Below are positions 8,573-16,828 of a stretch of DNA of 64,000 nt, in pieces. The notes under the pieces are model-generated. The model saw nothing but the letters and a program-made list of their open reading frames with translations. It did not search any database and was not told the DNA's origin. The position numbers and the translations under genes are program-made. Within the stretch, counting starts at the first letter, position 1. Every line of letters starts with the position of its first letter. Source of the DNA: Leisingera daeponensis (GTDB lineage: Bacteria; Pseudomonadota; Alphaproteobacteria; Rhodobacterales; Rhodobacteraceae); the NCBI RefSeq assembly GCF_019801465.1, contig NZ_JAHVJA010000008.1, forward strand, positions 124,001-188,000. Reading direction: 5' to 3'.

Positions 8573-9432
8573 TGGACCTCGACATTCTGCTGATGCCGTT
8601 CCAGTTCGCGTTCATGCAGAACGCCTTTTGGATCTCCATGATCGTTTCGGTGCCCACGGCCCTGCTTTCCTGCTTCCTGGTGATGAAGGGCTGGGCGCTG
8701 ATGGGCGACGCGGTCAGCCACGCGGTGCTGCCGGGGATCGTGCTGGCCTATGTGCTGGGCTTCCCGCTGCTGATCGGCGCCTTTGCCGCCGGCATGCTGT
8801 GTGCGGTGGCAACCGGTTTTCTGGCGGGCAACAGCCGGGTCAAGCAGGACACGGTGATGGGGGTGGTGTTCTCCGGCATGTTCGGGCTCGGCATCGTGAT
8901 GTATGTGGGTCTGGAGACCAACGCGCATCTGGACCACATCCTGTTCGGCAACATGCTGGGCGTGGAGCCGGATGAGCTGTGGACGGCGGGCATCATCTCG
9001 CTGGTGGTCGGCGCGGCGCTGGTCTTGAAGTGGAAGGACTTGCTGCTGCACAGCTTCGACCCGGCGCAGGCGCAGGCCTCTGGCCTGCCGGTCACGGTGC
9101 TGCATTACGGGCTGCTGGCGGCGCTGTCGCTGACCATCGTGGCAACGCTCAAGGCGGCCGGGCTGATCCTGGCGATCGGACTGCTGATCGCCCCCGGCGC
9201 CATCGCGTTCCTGGTGGTGCGCAAGTTCAGCACCATGCTGTGGGTCGCTGTGCTGGTCTGCATGTTCTCGATGCTGGCGGGCACCTATGCCAGCTTCTTC
9301 CTCGACAGCGCACCGGCGCCGACCATCGTGCTGATCCTGACAGCGCTGTTCATCCTTGCCTTTGCGCGGCGGCTGTATCTGACGCATCGCAGGTCGATGC
9401 AGCGCGCCAAGGAGGCCTCGGGCACCGCGTGA
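8572..9432 (+). CDS. sitD: Mn/Fe ABC transporter, second permease
   Basis: A 286-residue ABC-3 family membrane protein, paralogous to the preceding gene (LVMKGWALMGDAVSHAVLPG motif shared). ATG 8572 overlaps the stop of the first permease, and the encoded MDLDILLMPFQFAFMQ start matches family N-termini; the longer upstream frame from 8332 is only read-through of the overlapping region. The C-terminal residues GTA are written in a 25-base palindrome that also encodes the C-terminus of the convergent LysR gene. Confidence 0.9.
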   Translation: MDLDILLMPFQFAFMQNAFWISMIVSVPTALLSCFLVMKGWALMGDAVSHAVLPGIVLAYVLGFPLLIGAFAAGMLCAVATGFLAGNSRVKQDTVMGVVFSGMFGLGIVMYVGLETNAHLDHILFGNMLGVEPDELWTAGIISLVVGAALVLKWKDLLLHSFDPAQAQASGLPVTVLHYGLLAALSLTIVATLKAAGLILAIGLLIAPGAIAFLVVRKFSTMLWVAVLVCMFSMLAGTYASFFLDSAPAPTIVLILTALFILAFARRLYLTHRRSMQRAKEASGTA

Positions 9433-9445
9433 CTCACGCGGTGCC
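9421..9445. terminator. Palindrome spanning both convergent stop codons
   Basis: GGCACCGCGTGA (9421-9432) and TCACGCGGTGCC (9434-9445) are perfect reverse complements about a single base. The left arm ends sitD and the right arm ends the convergent lysR gene, so each arm contains a TGA stop in its own orientation. It can fold in either transcript and probably acts as a bidirectional transcript end, though there is no T-run. Confidence 0.6.
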
Positions 9446-10348
9446 GCGCTGCGACATCTCCAGCAGCCACTGCCGCACAAGTTCCGCGTTCGGAACCAGA
9501 TCCTGCGTCTTGGACCACACTAGGTAAAAGCCCGCGCCGGTGGTCCATGACCATTCCTTACGGGCGGCCAGCAGGCCCTGTTTGATCAGCGGCTCGGTCA
9601 CATGCTGCCAGCCAAAGGCAAAGCCCTCGCCCGCAATCGCCGCCTGCAGCACCAGCGCATAGTCGTTGAGGCGCATCCCTGCGGCGGGCGGCCGACCTGT
9701 GACGCCGAAATGTTCAAACCATTGCTGCCACCTTGGGCGCTCTCGGATCGGTTCCTCGAGGTGGATTAGCCTTTCATGCAGCAGGTTCGGAACGGTTGCT
9801 AGATTAACCGCGGAGGCCATCACCCTCGGGCTGGCCACCGGATAGATAACCTCCGGCGCGATCAGGGCGGAGTGGCAGTCCGGCCAGTTGCCGTCACCGC
9901 GCCTCACCGCAAGCGAGATGCCTTCGGTATTGATGTCCGGCTCCCGGTCGGAGCTTTGCAGGCGCAGGTCGATATCGGGGTGCGCCTCATGCAGCTGGGC
10001 CAGCCTTGGCATCACCCAGTAGTATGCAAAAGCGGAGGAGCAGTTGAGCGTCACATGGTCATTGCGCCCGAACTGCCGCACCGCTTTAGCGGAAGACAGA
10101 ATATCCCCCAATGCTTTCGAGACATCCGTGTAAAGCCGCATCCCTGCCCCGGTCAGCTCCACCTTGCGGTGGCCGCGGCGGAACAAAATAACGCCCAAAG
10201 ACGCTTCCATCTGCTTGATCGCGGCACTGACGGCAGGCTGCTGCACGTTCAGTTCTTCCGACGCGCGGGTGAATGAAGCGTGCCTCGCGGCGGCTTCGAA
10301 GACGATCAGGTGGCGGGGGCTGGTGAGGAGCTTCCACAGTTCTTGCAT
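9434..10348 (-). CDS. LysR family regulator (GcvA-like), divergent from mttB-like gene
   Basis: A 304-residue LysR-type regulator. The winged helix-turn-helix occupies about residues 11-70 (FEAAARHASFTRASEELNVQQPAVSAAI) and the LysR substrate domain the rest; the overall look is that of the GcvA subgroup. It is divergent from the MttB-family methyltransferase, with fewer than 100 bases between the two starts, the usual arrangement for a LysR regulator and its target. It therefore probably controls the methyltransferase and FAD-GcvT genes. The effector is unknown; a methylated amine such as glycine betaine is a reasonable guess. Confidence 0.88.
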   Translation of the reverse strand: MQELWKLLTSPRHLIVFEAAARHASFTRASEELNVQQPAVSAAIKQMEASLGVILFRRGHRKVELTGAGMRLYTDVSKALGDILSSAKAVRQFGRNDHVTLNCSSAFAYYWVMPRLAQLHEAHPDIDLRLQSSDREPDINTEGISLAVRRGDGNWPDCHSALIAPEVIYPVASPRVMASAVNLATVPNLLHERLIHLEEPIRERPRWQQWFEHFGVTGRPPAAGMRLNDYALVLQAAIAGEGFAFGWQHVTEPLIKQGLLAARKEWSWTTGAGFYLVWSKTQDLVPNAELVRQWLLEMSQRGTA

Positions 10349-10441
10349 AAATGTGTGTTATCCAAATCATCAGAATTTTCAACCGTCACAACGTCTGCGC
10401 CGGGTTTTATCTTTCCGCAACGCCTGAAGATGGAGAGCCCC

Positions 10442-11962
10442 ATGGCCCGACGCGCCCGCGCATCCCGTGACAGAAACACTGCCCCCGCCGGGGCTCCGGC
10501 CTCGCCCTGGATCCAGCGGACGCTGCCGTACTTTGACGTGCTGGACGAGGAAAAGCTGGTCCGGCTGGAAGCGCAGGTCGACTGGATTTTCGAGGATGTC
10601 GGCATCGCTTTCCGCGACGACCCCGAAGCCTTGCGGATCTGGAAAGAGGCCGGCGCGAAGATTGACGGCGACACCGTTCGCGCCGATGCGCAGTGGATCC
10701 GGTCGCTCTGCGCCAAGGCGCCGCGGGAGTTCACTCAACTGGCTCGCAATCCTGCGCGCTCGGTCACCATTGGCGGCACCAATCAGGTCTTCGCCCCGAT
10801 CTACGGCGCGCCGTTTGTGCGCGACCTGGAGGGCGGGCGCCGCTATGGCGATATGGAGAGCTTCGAGAAGCTGGTGAAGCTCACCTATATGCATCCGAAC
10901 CTGCACCACGGCGGGTTTGTGATTTGCGAGCCTTGCGACGTGCCCGTCAGCAAGCGCCATTTCGACATGCTGTTCGCCCATATGACGCTGAGCGACAAAC
11001 CGCATCTGGGTGCCATCACTGAGATGTCCCGCGCTCAGGACAGTGTGGACATGGCGGAAATCGTTTTTGGCAAGGATGTCATGGACGAGAACTGCGTGAT
11101 CATGGGCAATGTGAACACTAACTCGCCCTTGCTGGTGGACAAGGTGGTGACCGAGGCGGTGCGCACCTATTGCGCCCGCGGGCAGGGAATTATTGTTGTG
11201 CCGTTTATCCTTACAGGCGCGATGGGGCCGGTCTCCACCGCGGCGTCGGTGGCGCAGGCGATGGCGGAGGCGATGATGGTCTGCGCCTTCAGCCAGATCG
11301 TGCGGCCCGGCGCGCCGTTTGTGCTGGGCAACTTCCTCAGCTCCATGTCGCTGAAGTCCGGCGCGCCGACGTTCGGGATGCCGGAGCCGGTGATATCCAA
11401 CTATGCGATCGGCCAGCTGGCCCGCCGCGCCGGGCTGCCCTTGCGCTGCGGCGGCTCTCTGACCGCGTCCAAGATCGAGGATGCGCAGGCCGCCTATGAG
11501 AGCGCCGACTCGATGCATTCCACCATGCTGGCCGGGGCCAACTATGTGCTGCATTCGGCGGGCTGGCTGGAAGGCGGGCTGTGCACCGGGTTCGAGAAGC
11601 TGATCATGGATGCGGACCGGCTGGGCTCCTACCAGAAGGTGCTGAGCCAGGGGCTGGACACCAGCAACGAGGCGATGGCCCGTGATGCTTACGCAGAGGT
11701 GGCGCCGGGCGGGCATTTCCTGGGCTCCGGCCACACCATGCGCAATTACCAGACCGCGTTCTATGAGCCGAAGCTGAGTGACAGCGAGAATGTCGAAAGC
11801 TGGGAGGAAGGCGGATCCAAGGACATGCGCCAGCGCGCCTATGAGCGCTGGAACCAGATGCTGAACGAGTATCAGGCGCCGCCGATGGATGAGGCGGTGA
11901 AAGAGGAACTGGCCGCCTATGTCGCCCGCCGCAAGGAGGAGATCCCGGATGCGTGGTACTGA
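10442..11962 (+). CDS. MttB-family (non-pyrrolysine) corrinoid-linked methyltransferase
   Basis: A 506-residue protein of the trimethylamine methyltransferase family (COG5598). The whole gene is read without an in-frame TAG, so it lacks the pyrrolysine of methanogen trimethylamine methyltransferase and belongs with the larger non-Pyl group, some of which demethylate glycine betaine (MtgB), proline betaine or carnitine. Typical text includes GFVICEPCDVP, NVNTNSPLLVD and VPFILTGAMGPVS in the TIM-barrel core. ATG 10442 follows GGAGAG at 10432-10437; ATG 10430 is also possible. A cognate corrinoid protein and RamA-type activator are not seen nearby. It is followed by the FAD-GcvT gene, with which it is probably co-expressed. 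Confidence 0.85.
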   Translation: MARRARASRDRNTAPAGAPASPWIQRTLPYFDVLDEEKLVRLEAQVDWIFEDVGIAFRDDPEALRIWKEAGAKIDGDTVRADAQWIRSLCAKAPREFTQLARNPARSVTIGGTNQVFAPIYGAPFVRDLEGGRRYGDMESFEKLVKLTYMHPNLHHGGFVICEPCDVPVSKRHFDMLFAHMTLSDKPHLGAITEMSRAQDSVDMAEIVFGKDVMDENCVIMGNVNTNSPLLVDKVVTEAVRTYCARGQGIIVVPFILTGAMGPVSTAASVAQAMAEAMMVCAFSQIVRPGAPFVLGNFLSSMSLKSGAPTFGMPEPVISNYAIGQLARRAGLPLRCGGSLTASKIEDAQAAYESADSMHSTMLAGANYVLHSAGWLEGGLCTGFEKLIMDADRLGSYQKVLSQGLDTSNEAMARDAYAEVAPGGHFLGSGHTMRNYQTAFYEPKLSDSENVESWEEGGSKDMRQRAYERWNQMLNEYQAPPMDEAVKEELAAYVARRKEEIPDAWY

Positions 11963-12021
11963 GTTAACCCTTTCTTCACGCATAAGTTCAGCTGATGCAG
12001 GATGTGCCGGATTGCCCCGGC

Positions 12022-12065
12022 ACCCCCTGTGCACCCCCCGTACACCCCCTGTGCACCCCCTTGGT
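12022..12065 (+). repeat. Four 11-bp tandem repeats before the FAD-GcvT gene
   Basis: Four head-to-tail copies of ACCCCCTGTGC, with the second copy varying as ACCCCCCGTAC and the last as ACCCCCTTGGT, lie 50-93 bases ahead of the FAD-GcvT start. The period matches about one DNA helical turn. No protein explains it, although the dehydrogenase frame happens to stay open through it. Confidence 0.75.
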
Positions 12066-12114
12066 GCCTTTTGCCGCAATTCCCGCGCTTTGCCCCGGAC
12101 CTGAGGACAAACCC

Positions 12115-14589
12115 ATGTCAGACAATTTTGCCCAATCGACGCTCAACATCCACAAGGAGGAGAGCACCGGCGACAAGAAACTGCCCACCCACGCCAAGGC
12201 GGTGATCATCGGCGGCGGTGTGGTTGGCTGCTCGATCCTGTTCCACCTGGCCAAGTTCGGCTGGAAGGACGTGGTGCTATTGGAGCGTGACGAGCTGACC
12301 TCCGGCTCTTCCTGGCACGCGGCGGGTCAGATTCATACGATTTCGTCGGACCCGAACATCTCGCGCCTGCAGTCTTACACCATCGATCTGTATAAGGAGA
12401 TCGAGGAGACCTCCGGCCATTCCGTGGGCCTGCATATTACCGGCGGCTTCTATCTGGCGTCGAACAAGACCTGGTACGACTACCTGAAGCGGGAACGCTC
12501 CAAGGCGCGTTATATGGGGCTGAACCAGGAATTCATCAGCCCCAAGGAAGTGGCTGAACGGCATCCGCTGATCGACCCGAAACACTACCACGCGGCGCTG
12601 TGGGATGATCAGGACGGCGATCTGGACCCGTCGGGCGCGACCTATGCCTTTGCCAAGTCTGCCAAGGTGCACGGAGCGCAGTATTTCACCCATACGCCGG
12701 TGACCGCGACCACCCAGCGCCCGGACGGCAGCTGGGACGTCACCACGCCGCGCGGGGTGATCAATGCCGAGCATATCGTGAACTGCGGCGGCCTGTGGGC
12801 GCGGGAAGTTGGCCATATGCAGGGCATCAACCTGCCGGTGCAGCCGATGGAGCACCATTACCTGATCACCGACAAGATCGACGCGGTGGCCAACCACCCG
12901 ACCCGTCTGCCGGCCGGGATCGACTATGAGGCCAACATCTATTTCCGGCAGGAACGGCAGGGGATGCTGCTGGGCACCTATGAGCCGAAGGGCACGCCCT
13001 GGAAGGTGGGCGGCACGCCCTGGGATTTCGGGCATGAGCTGCTGCAGCCGGATCTGGACCGGATTGCCGACCGTCTGGAGATGTCGTTTGAGCGCATCCC
13101 CGCCATCGGCGAGGCGGGCATCAAGGACATGATCAACGGGCCGTTCACATTTGGCCCCGACGGCAACCCGATGATCGGGCCGGTTCCGGGCATGAAGAAC
13201 TACTGGTGCGCCGTGGGCGTCATGGCGGGCTTCTGCCAGGGCGGCGGTGTGGGCCTGACCATGGCGGAGTGGATGATCGACGGCGAGCCGTCCATCGACG
13301 TCTGGGCGATGGATGTGGCGCGGTTTGGCGAGTTTGCGACGCCCGATTGGGGCACCGTGAAATCGACCGAGAACTATGAGCGCCGGTTTGTGATGACCTT
13401 CCCGAACGAGACGCTGCCGAAGGGGCGGATGCAGAAAACCACCGCGCTTTATGACCGGCTGGTCGCCAAGGGCGCGCGCATGGGCCAGGGCTTTGGCCTG
13501 GAGAACGCGCTGTGGTTTGCCGACGGACCGGAAGACGCCCATGAAGAGCCGACCTTCGAGCGCAACCGTTCGCACGATTACGTGGCGCGTGAGGTCAAGG
13601 CCGTGCGCGAGGCTGTGGGCGGCATCGAAGTTGCCAACTTTGCCAAGCATGAGTTCAAGGGCGCAGGCGCGCGGGCCTATCTGGACCGGGTGCTGGCGGG
13701 ATACGTGCCGAAACCGGGCCGCCTGACGCTGACGCCGATGCTGACCCCCAAGGGCAAGCTGTACGGCGATCTGACCGTGGCGTGCCTGGGAGAGGAGCAT
13801 TTCATGCTGTTCGGCTCCGGCGCGATGCAGGAGGCGCACCGCCGCTGGTTTGAAAAGGACCTGCCCGCCGATGTGACCTATCAGAACGTTTCCGACGACT
13901 GGCACGGCATTGCGCTGTCGGGGCCGAAGTCGCGGGAGCTGCTGCACCGGATCACCCGTGAGGACGTGTCGGGCGAGGCGTTCAAATTCCGCGATCTGCG
14001 CCAGACTTTCGTGGGCGGGGTGCCGGTGATCCTGAACCGGATCAGCTTCTCGGGTGAGCTGGGCTATGAGATCTACTGCAAGCCGCAATATCTGCTGCGT
14101 CTGGCGGAGGCGATCGAAGAGGCGGGTGCTGCTCTGGGCTACCGCTGGTACGGGGCGCGGGCGCTGATGTCGATGCGGCTGGAGAAGGGCTGGGGCGTGT
14201 GGACGCTGGACTTCCGCCCGGACTTCGACGCGGCGGAAAGCGGCATGGATGTTTTCATCAACTGGAAGAAGGATTTTGTCGGCAAGGAGGCCGCGCTGAA
14301 GGCCCGCGAAGCCGGTCCGAGCCGCAAGCTGGTCACCATGACCATCGACGTGGACGGCATTGATGTGTCGAACGACGAGGCGATCCTGAAGGACGGCGAG
14401 GCGGTGGGGTACATTTCCTCCGGCGGCTATGCGCATCACGCGCAGACCTCGATGGCGATGGGCTATGTCTCGGCAGAGCACGCTGAAGTGGGCACCAAAC
14501 TGCAGGTCGAGATCCTGGGCGAGATGTATGACGCCGAGGTGCTGGGCGCGCCGATCTATGACGCCAATGGCGCCAACATGCGCGCGTGA
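12115..14589 (+). CDS. FAD-GcvT dehydrogenase (dimethylglycine/sarcosine dehydrogenase type)
   Basis: An 824-residue two-part enzyme. Residues about 28-400 are a DAO-type FAD domain with the dinucleotide motif GGGVVGCS at 33-40 and the SGSSWHAAGQIH segment typical of covalent-flavin demethylating dehydrogenases; about 440-820 are a GcvT/aminomethyltransferase domain that binds tetrahydrofolate and captures the one-carbon unit. The expected reaction is oxidative N-demethylation of dimethylglycine, sarcosine or a related amine, giving methylene-THF. The frame is open from 11995, but GAGGA near 12103 sets the start at ATG 12115. It sits between an MttB-family gene and a GbdR-like regulator, which supports a role in stepwise betaine demethylation. 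Confidence 0.87.
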   Translation: MSDNFAQSTLNIHKEESTGDKKLPTHAKAVIIGGGVVGCSILFHLAKFGWKDVVLLERDELTSGSSWHAAGQIHTISSDPNISRLQSYTIDLYKEIEETSGHSVGLHITGGFYLASNKTWYDYLKRERSKARYMGLNQEFISPKEVAERHPLIDPKHYHAALWDDQDGDLDPSGATYAFAKSAKVHGAQYFTHTPVTATTQRPDGSWDVTTPRGVINAEHIVNCGGLWAREVGHMQGINLPVQPMEHHYLITDKIDAVANHPTRLPAGIDYEANIYFRQERQGMLLGTYEPKGTPWKVGGTPWDFGHELLQPDLDRIADRLEMSFERIPAIGEAGIKDMINGPFTFGPDGNPMIGPVPGMKNYWCAVGVMAGFCQGGGVGLTMAEWMIDGEPSIDVWAMDVARFGEFATPDWGTVKSTENYERRFVMTFPNETLPKGRMQKTTALYDRLVAKGARMGQGFGLENALWFADGPEDAHEEPTFERNRSHDYVAREVKAVREAVGGIEVANFAKHEFKGAGARAYLDRVLAGYVPKPGRLTLTPMLTPKGKLYGDLTVACLGEEHFMLFGSGAMQEAHRRWFEKDLPADVTYQNVSDDWHGIALSGPKSRELLHRITREDVSGEAFKFRDLRQTFVGGVPVILNRISFSGELGYEIYCKPQYLLRLAEAIEEAGAALGYRWYGARALMSMRLEKGWGVWTLDFRPDFDAAESGMDVFINWKKDFVGKEAALKAREAGPSRKLVTMTIDVDGIDVSNDEAILKDGEAVGYISSGGYAHHAQTSMAMGYVSAEHAEVGTKLQVEILGEMYDAEVLGAPIYDANGANMRA

Positions 14590-14611
14590 TGTAAGCAGGG
14601 GAGCGGAAACC

Positions 14612-15595
14612 ATGACCAAACCCATGCGGAAGCTCCCCGAAGCGGCCGAGGCCGTGCCGGCTTGCCGCTGCATCTTCCTGCTGCTGCCAACCTTCTCACC
14701 GTTGGACCTGTCCAGCGCGGTGGCGGCATTGGAGGCGGCAAACAGCCATGACGGGACCGCGCGCTATGACTGGCGCGTGGTCAGCGAGGAGGGGCTTCCC
14801 GCGACGGCTCCTAACGGGTTAAGGGTCGCGGTGGATGGCGGCCTGCCGGAACTGCCCCGCGGGGGAATGATCTTTGTCTGCGGCGGCTACGGGCAGGAGC
14901 CTGGCATTTCGCTCAAGGTGCTGGGCTGGCTTCGCAAGGCGCAACGCTTGGGGCTGCCGGTGGCGTCCCTGGGTGGCGGCATCATGGCTTTGGCCAGGGC
15001 CGGTCTCTTGTCCGGTCGCCAGGCGTCGGCGCACTGGGCTCAACGCGCCACACTGGCCGAAATGCATCCGGATGTTGAAGTGAAAAGCTCGCTGTTCACC
15101 ATCGACGGCAAGCTGATCACCTGCGCGGGAGGCACTGCGACTGTCGACATGATGCTCAATCTGATTTCAGACCATCATGGTCCGGATGTTGCAACAGCCG
15201 CTGCTGATCTGATGGTGTGCTCCTCGGCCCGGAAAGGCAGCCAGGGGCAGACGGTCTCTGAATTCGGGCGCGCCGGAGTGCGGCATGAGAAACTGGCCGC
15301 GGCGCTCGGTCTGATGCGCAGCAATCTGGAGGAGCCGCTGACCCCGGTCCGCATCGCCGATCTGGTCGGCCTGTCGGTGCGTCAGCTGGAGCGGCTTTTA
15401 TCCAAGTACCTTCAGACCACGCCCAAGGTTTATTACACAAAACTGCGGCTGGACTATGCGCGCAGCCTGCTGTTGCAGACCAATATGCGCATCATTGACG
15501 TGGCACTGGCGTCAGGCTTCAATAGCCAAACCCATTTTGCCAAAGTGTACCGGCGCTATTTCGGCAAGTCCCCGCATCAGGAGCGGCCGTTCTGA
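14612..15595 (+). CDS. GATase1-like AraC family regulator (GbdR-like)
   Basis: A 327-residue regulator with an N-terminal DJ-1/PfpI-like amidotransferase domain (about 20-200; FLLLPTFSPLDLSSAV, FVCGGYG) that has lost catalytic function, and a C-terminal AraC DNA-binding domain with two helix-turn-helix motifs (about 235-325; LTPVRIADLVGLSVRQLERL and RIIDVALASGFNSQTHFAKVY). This architecture is that of GbdR, the activator of glycine betaine/dimethylglycine catabolism in Pseudomonas, and of ArgR/CdhR relatives. Lying directly behind the FAD-GcvT gene and near betI-betAB, a dimethylglycine or betaine sensor is the best guess. The ATG at 14612 is preceded by GGGGAGCGG. Confidence 0.85.
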   Translation: MTKPMRKLPEAAEAVPACRCIFLLLPTFSPLDLSSAVAALEAANSHDGTARYDWRVVSEEGLPATAPNGLRVAVDGGLPELPRGGMIFVCGGYGQEPGISLKVLGWLRKAQRLGLPVASLGGGIMALARAGLLSGRQASAHWAQRATLAEMHPDVEVKSSLFTIDGKLITCAGGTATVDMMLNLISDHHGPDVATAAADLMVCSSARKGSQGQTVSEFGRAGVRHEKLAAALGLMRSNLEEPLTPVRIADLVGLSVRQLERLLSKYLQTTPKVYYTKLRLDYARSLLLQTNMRIIDVALASGFNSQTHFAKVYRRYFGKSPHQERPF

Positions 15596-15650
15596 CGGCT
15601 GCCTGTGTCTTTGCCCTTTGAATGTGAACAAGCATGCAATTTTGACCCCT

Positions 15651-15926
15651 TATTCGCTCACTGATTTCAAGCTGCTGGAGCTCCCGGCATACGAACCGGA
15701 TTGTGAAACCGAGGCCGCATGGGGAGTGAACCCGGACGCGACATTCGACTGCGGCTTTGCGCCCTCGTCGATTTACAAGGTCGCATGGCCGGGCATGAAG
15801 GAAAAATGGCCGGAAGCATACGCGCTGTTGCAGCAGATAAGTATTCCGCTCGACCAGTATCTTGAAATTGCCCGGAAAACCGATGTCGAGGGCATCGCTC
15901 AGGAAGAGGTCGTTGATAGCTGGCTG
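15651..15926 (+). pseudogene. Fragment of a betaine-binding protein gene (copy of 18367-18642)
   Basis: This 276-base block matches the 3' half of the intact ABC substrate-binding gene at 18367-18642 with 6 mismatches and no gaps. It keeps the reading frame (DFKLLELPAYEPDC... to EEVVDSWL) but has no start, no N-terminal half and no native end; similarity stops sharply at both 15651 and 15926. Five of the six differences leave the amino acid unchanged (the sixth is Ser for Asn), suggesting that the two versions diverged while both were under selection. It is therefore better read as a remnant of a paralogous or allelic gene than as a fresh copy. Confidence 0.88.
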
Positions 15927-16262
15927 TCCTGCCTTTGTTATCAAGGCTTTGCTCGGGCACTCGATTTCCACGACAAGTTAGCTTCCATCTGAACGCTTCA
16001 CCACGAAGTCCGGTTTTCGGGAACCGAACAAATTTGGCTCGGGCCACACCTCGACAGCCATAAGGTCTAGGAGTTGGGGGTTGGCCTCAAAAAACTTCTG
16101 AAAGCTTGGCTCATCGTCTGAAAAATCTTCTATCAAGTCTTGATATTCTTGCAGCGTTCGGTCGCCGATAGCGAACCATCTGCTCGCGACCGCCTGCACC
16201 ATGTGCTTCGCGGCGTTCACACCGTCTGTCTTTGCGTAGTGACGCTGACCCGAAGTCTTAGT
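15927..16262 (-). pseudogene. Remnant of a Shedu/DUF4263-like nuclease gene with in-frame stop
   Basis: On the minus strand the frame from about 16262 reads a DUF4263-like N-to-core segment (FQKFFEANPQLLDLMAVEV, then SRKPDFVVKRSDGS), meets TAA at 15978-15980, and continues in the same frame as LVVEIECPSKALITKAG until it is cut at 15927 by the binding-protein fragment. The family normally has an aromatic or similar residue where the stop falls and then the VVEIE..P catalytic strand, so the TAA looks like a point nonsense mutation. The far C-terminus is missing. Shedu-type proteins are nucleases often linked to phage defence; this copy should be dead. Confidence 0.65.
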
Positions 16263-16509
16263 TGGTAGATCGAATGGGGGCGGTGCAAGTCCGCCCCTTT
16301 GCACCGCGAAGCTGTGGTGTCAACGGCGGAGCAATATCCGACCACCGGGCGAAGCAAAAGTCTACCAGTCCGGAAGGTTGCGCCAATTCTGGAACCAAGA
16401 CCCCAAAAAGCGCTGGACAACGCATCCACTCAGCTGCGTTTAGCTGGACTATATCTGCAATCATCCGGTTTTTTTATGCCGGCCCCAAAAAGAAACACCT
16501 GAGGGATGT
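16263..16509. other. Non-coding spacer with no recognisable gene
   Basis: I see no supported gene here. One small hairpin (GGTGCAA pairing with TTGCACC near 16283-16307) is present. Frames that stay open on either strand have no recognisable protein content. It separates the DUF4263 remnant from the fumarase remnant. Confidence 0.5.
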
Positions 16510-16632
16510 GCAGCGGGGGCCTTCGGGCAGATATCCGCCGCACGCATGGAGCGTTACGTGGTCGGTCTACAGGCGCACGGCGCCACGCCGATGATGATTA
16601 CCAAGGGCAACCGCTCCCGCTGTCACTCTTAA
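16510..16632 (+). pseudogene. Fragment of a class I fumarase (mesaconase-like) gene
   Basis: The plus-strand frame encodes AFGQISAARMERYVVGLQ, then MMITKGNRSR, and then a stop. It aligns with the SFGPTTATRMDPYVADLQ ... VMIAKGNRSR part of the intact class I fumarase in this window (about 26815-26915). Only about 35 codons survive, with no Fe-S ligands and no start. The divergence from the intact gene is clear, so this comes from a different fumarase gene, not a recent copy. Confidence 0.7.
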
Positions 16633-16828
16633 ACGAATTCCCGTCGTTTCGGCGCGAGTTCTCACCGAGATCTACAAATTGAGCGTCCAGAGAGCGCCTT
16701 GCTTAAGCTCAAGATTGTGCGAAGCCCTTGCAGGCAGGAAGAGATGGGGTTTAGGTGCCGCCCGCACTCCTGGAGAATCCGAACTTGATACGGCCCCGCC
16801 TTCCTGGCCGGGGTCTCGGTTGATCAAT

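Noticed and set aside
10442-11962. Pyrrolysine-containing trimethylamine methyltransferase
   Set aside because: No in-frame TAG and no pyl genes in view; this is the non-Pyl branch.
10379-12079. Minus-strand frame of 566 codons opposite the MttB-family gene
   Set aside because: Mirror frame of strongly biased codons; no recognisable protein features.
12277-14673. Minus-strand frame of about 800 codons opposite the FAD-GcvT gene
   Set aside because: Shadow of a high-GC coding region: His/Arg/Gly-rich, no family text, while the plus strand has clear FAD and GcvT motifs.
15978-16304. Functional 108-residue protein from the DUF4263 frame
   Set aside because: Conserved sequence continues in frame past the stop and is then cut by another gene fragment, so it is a remnant.
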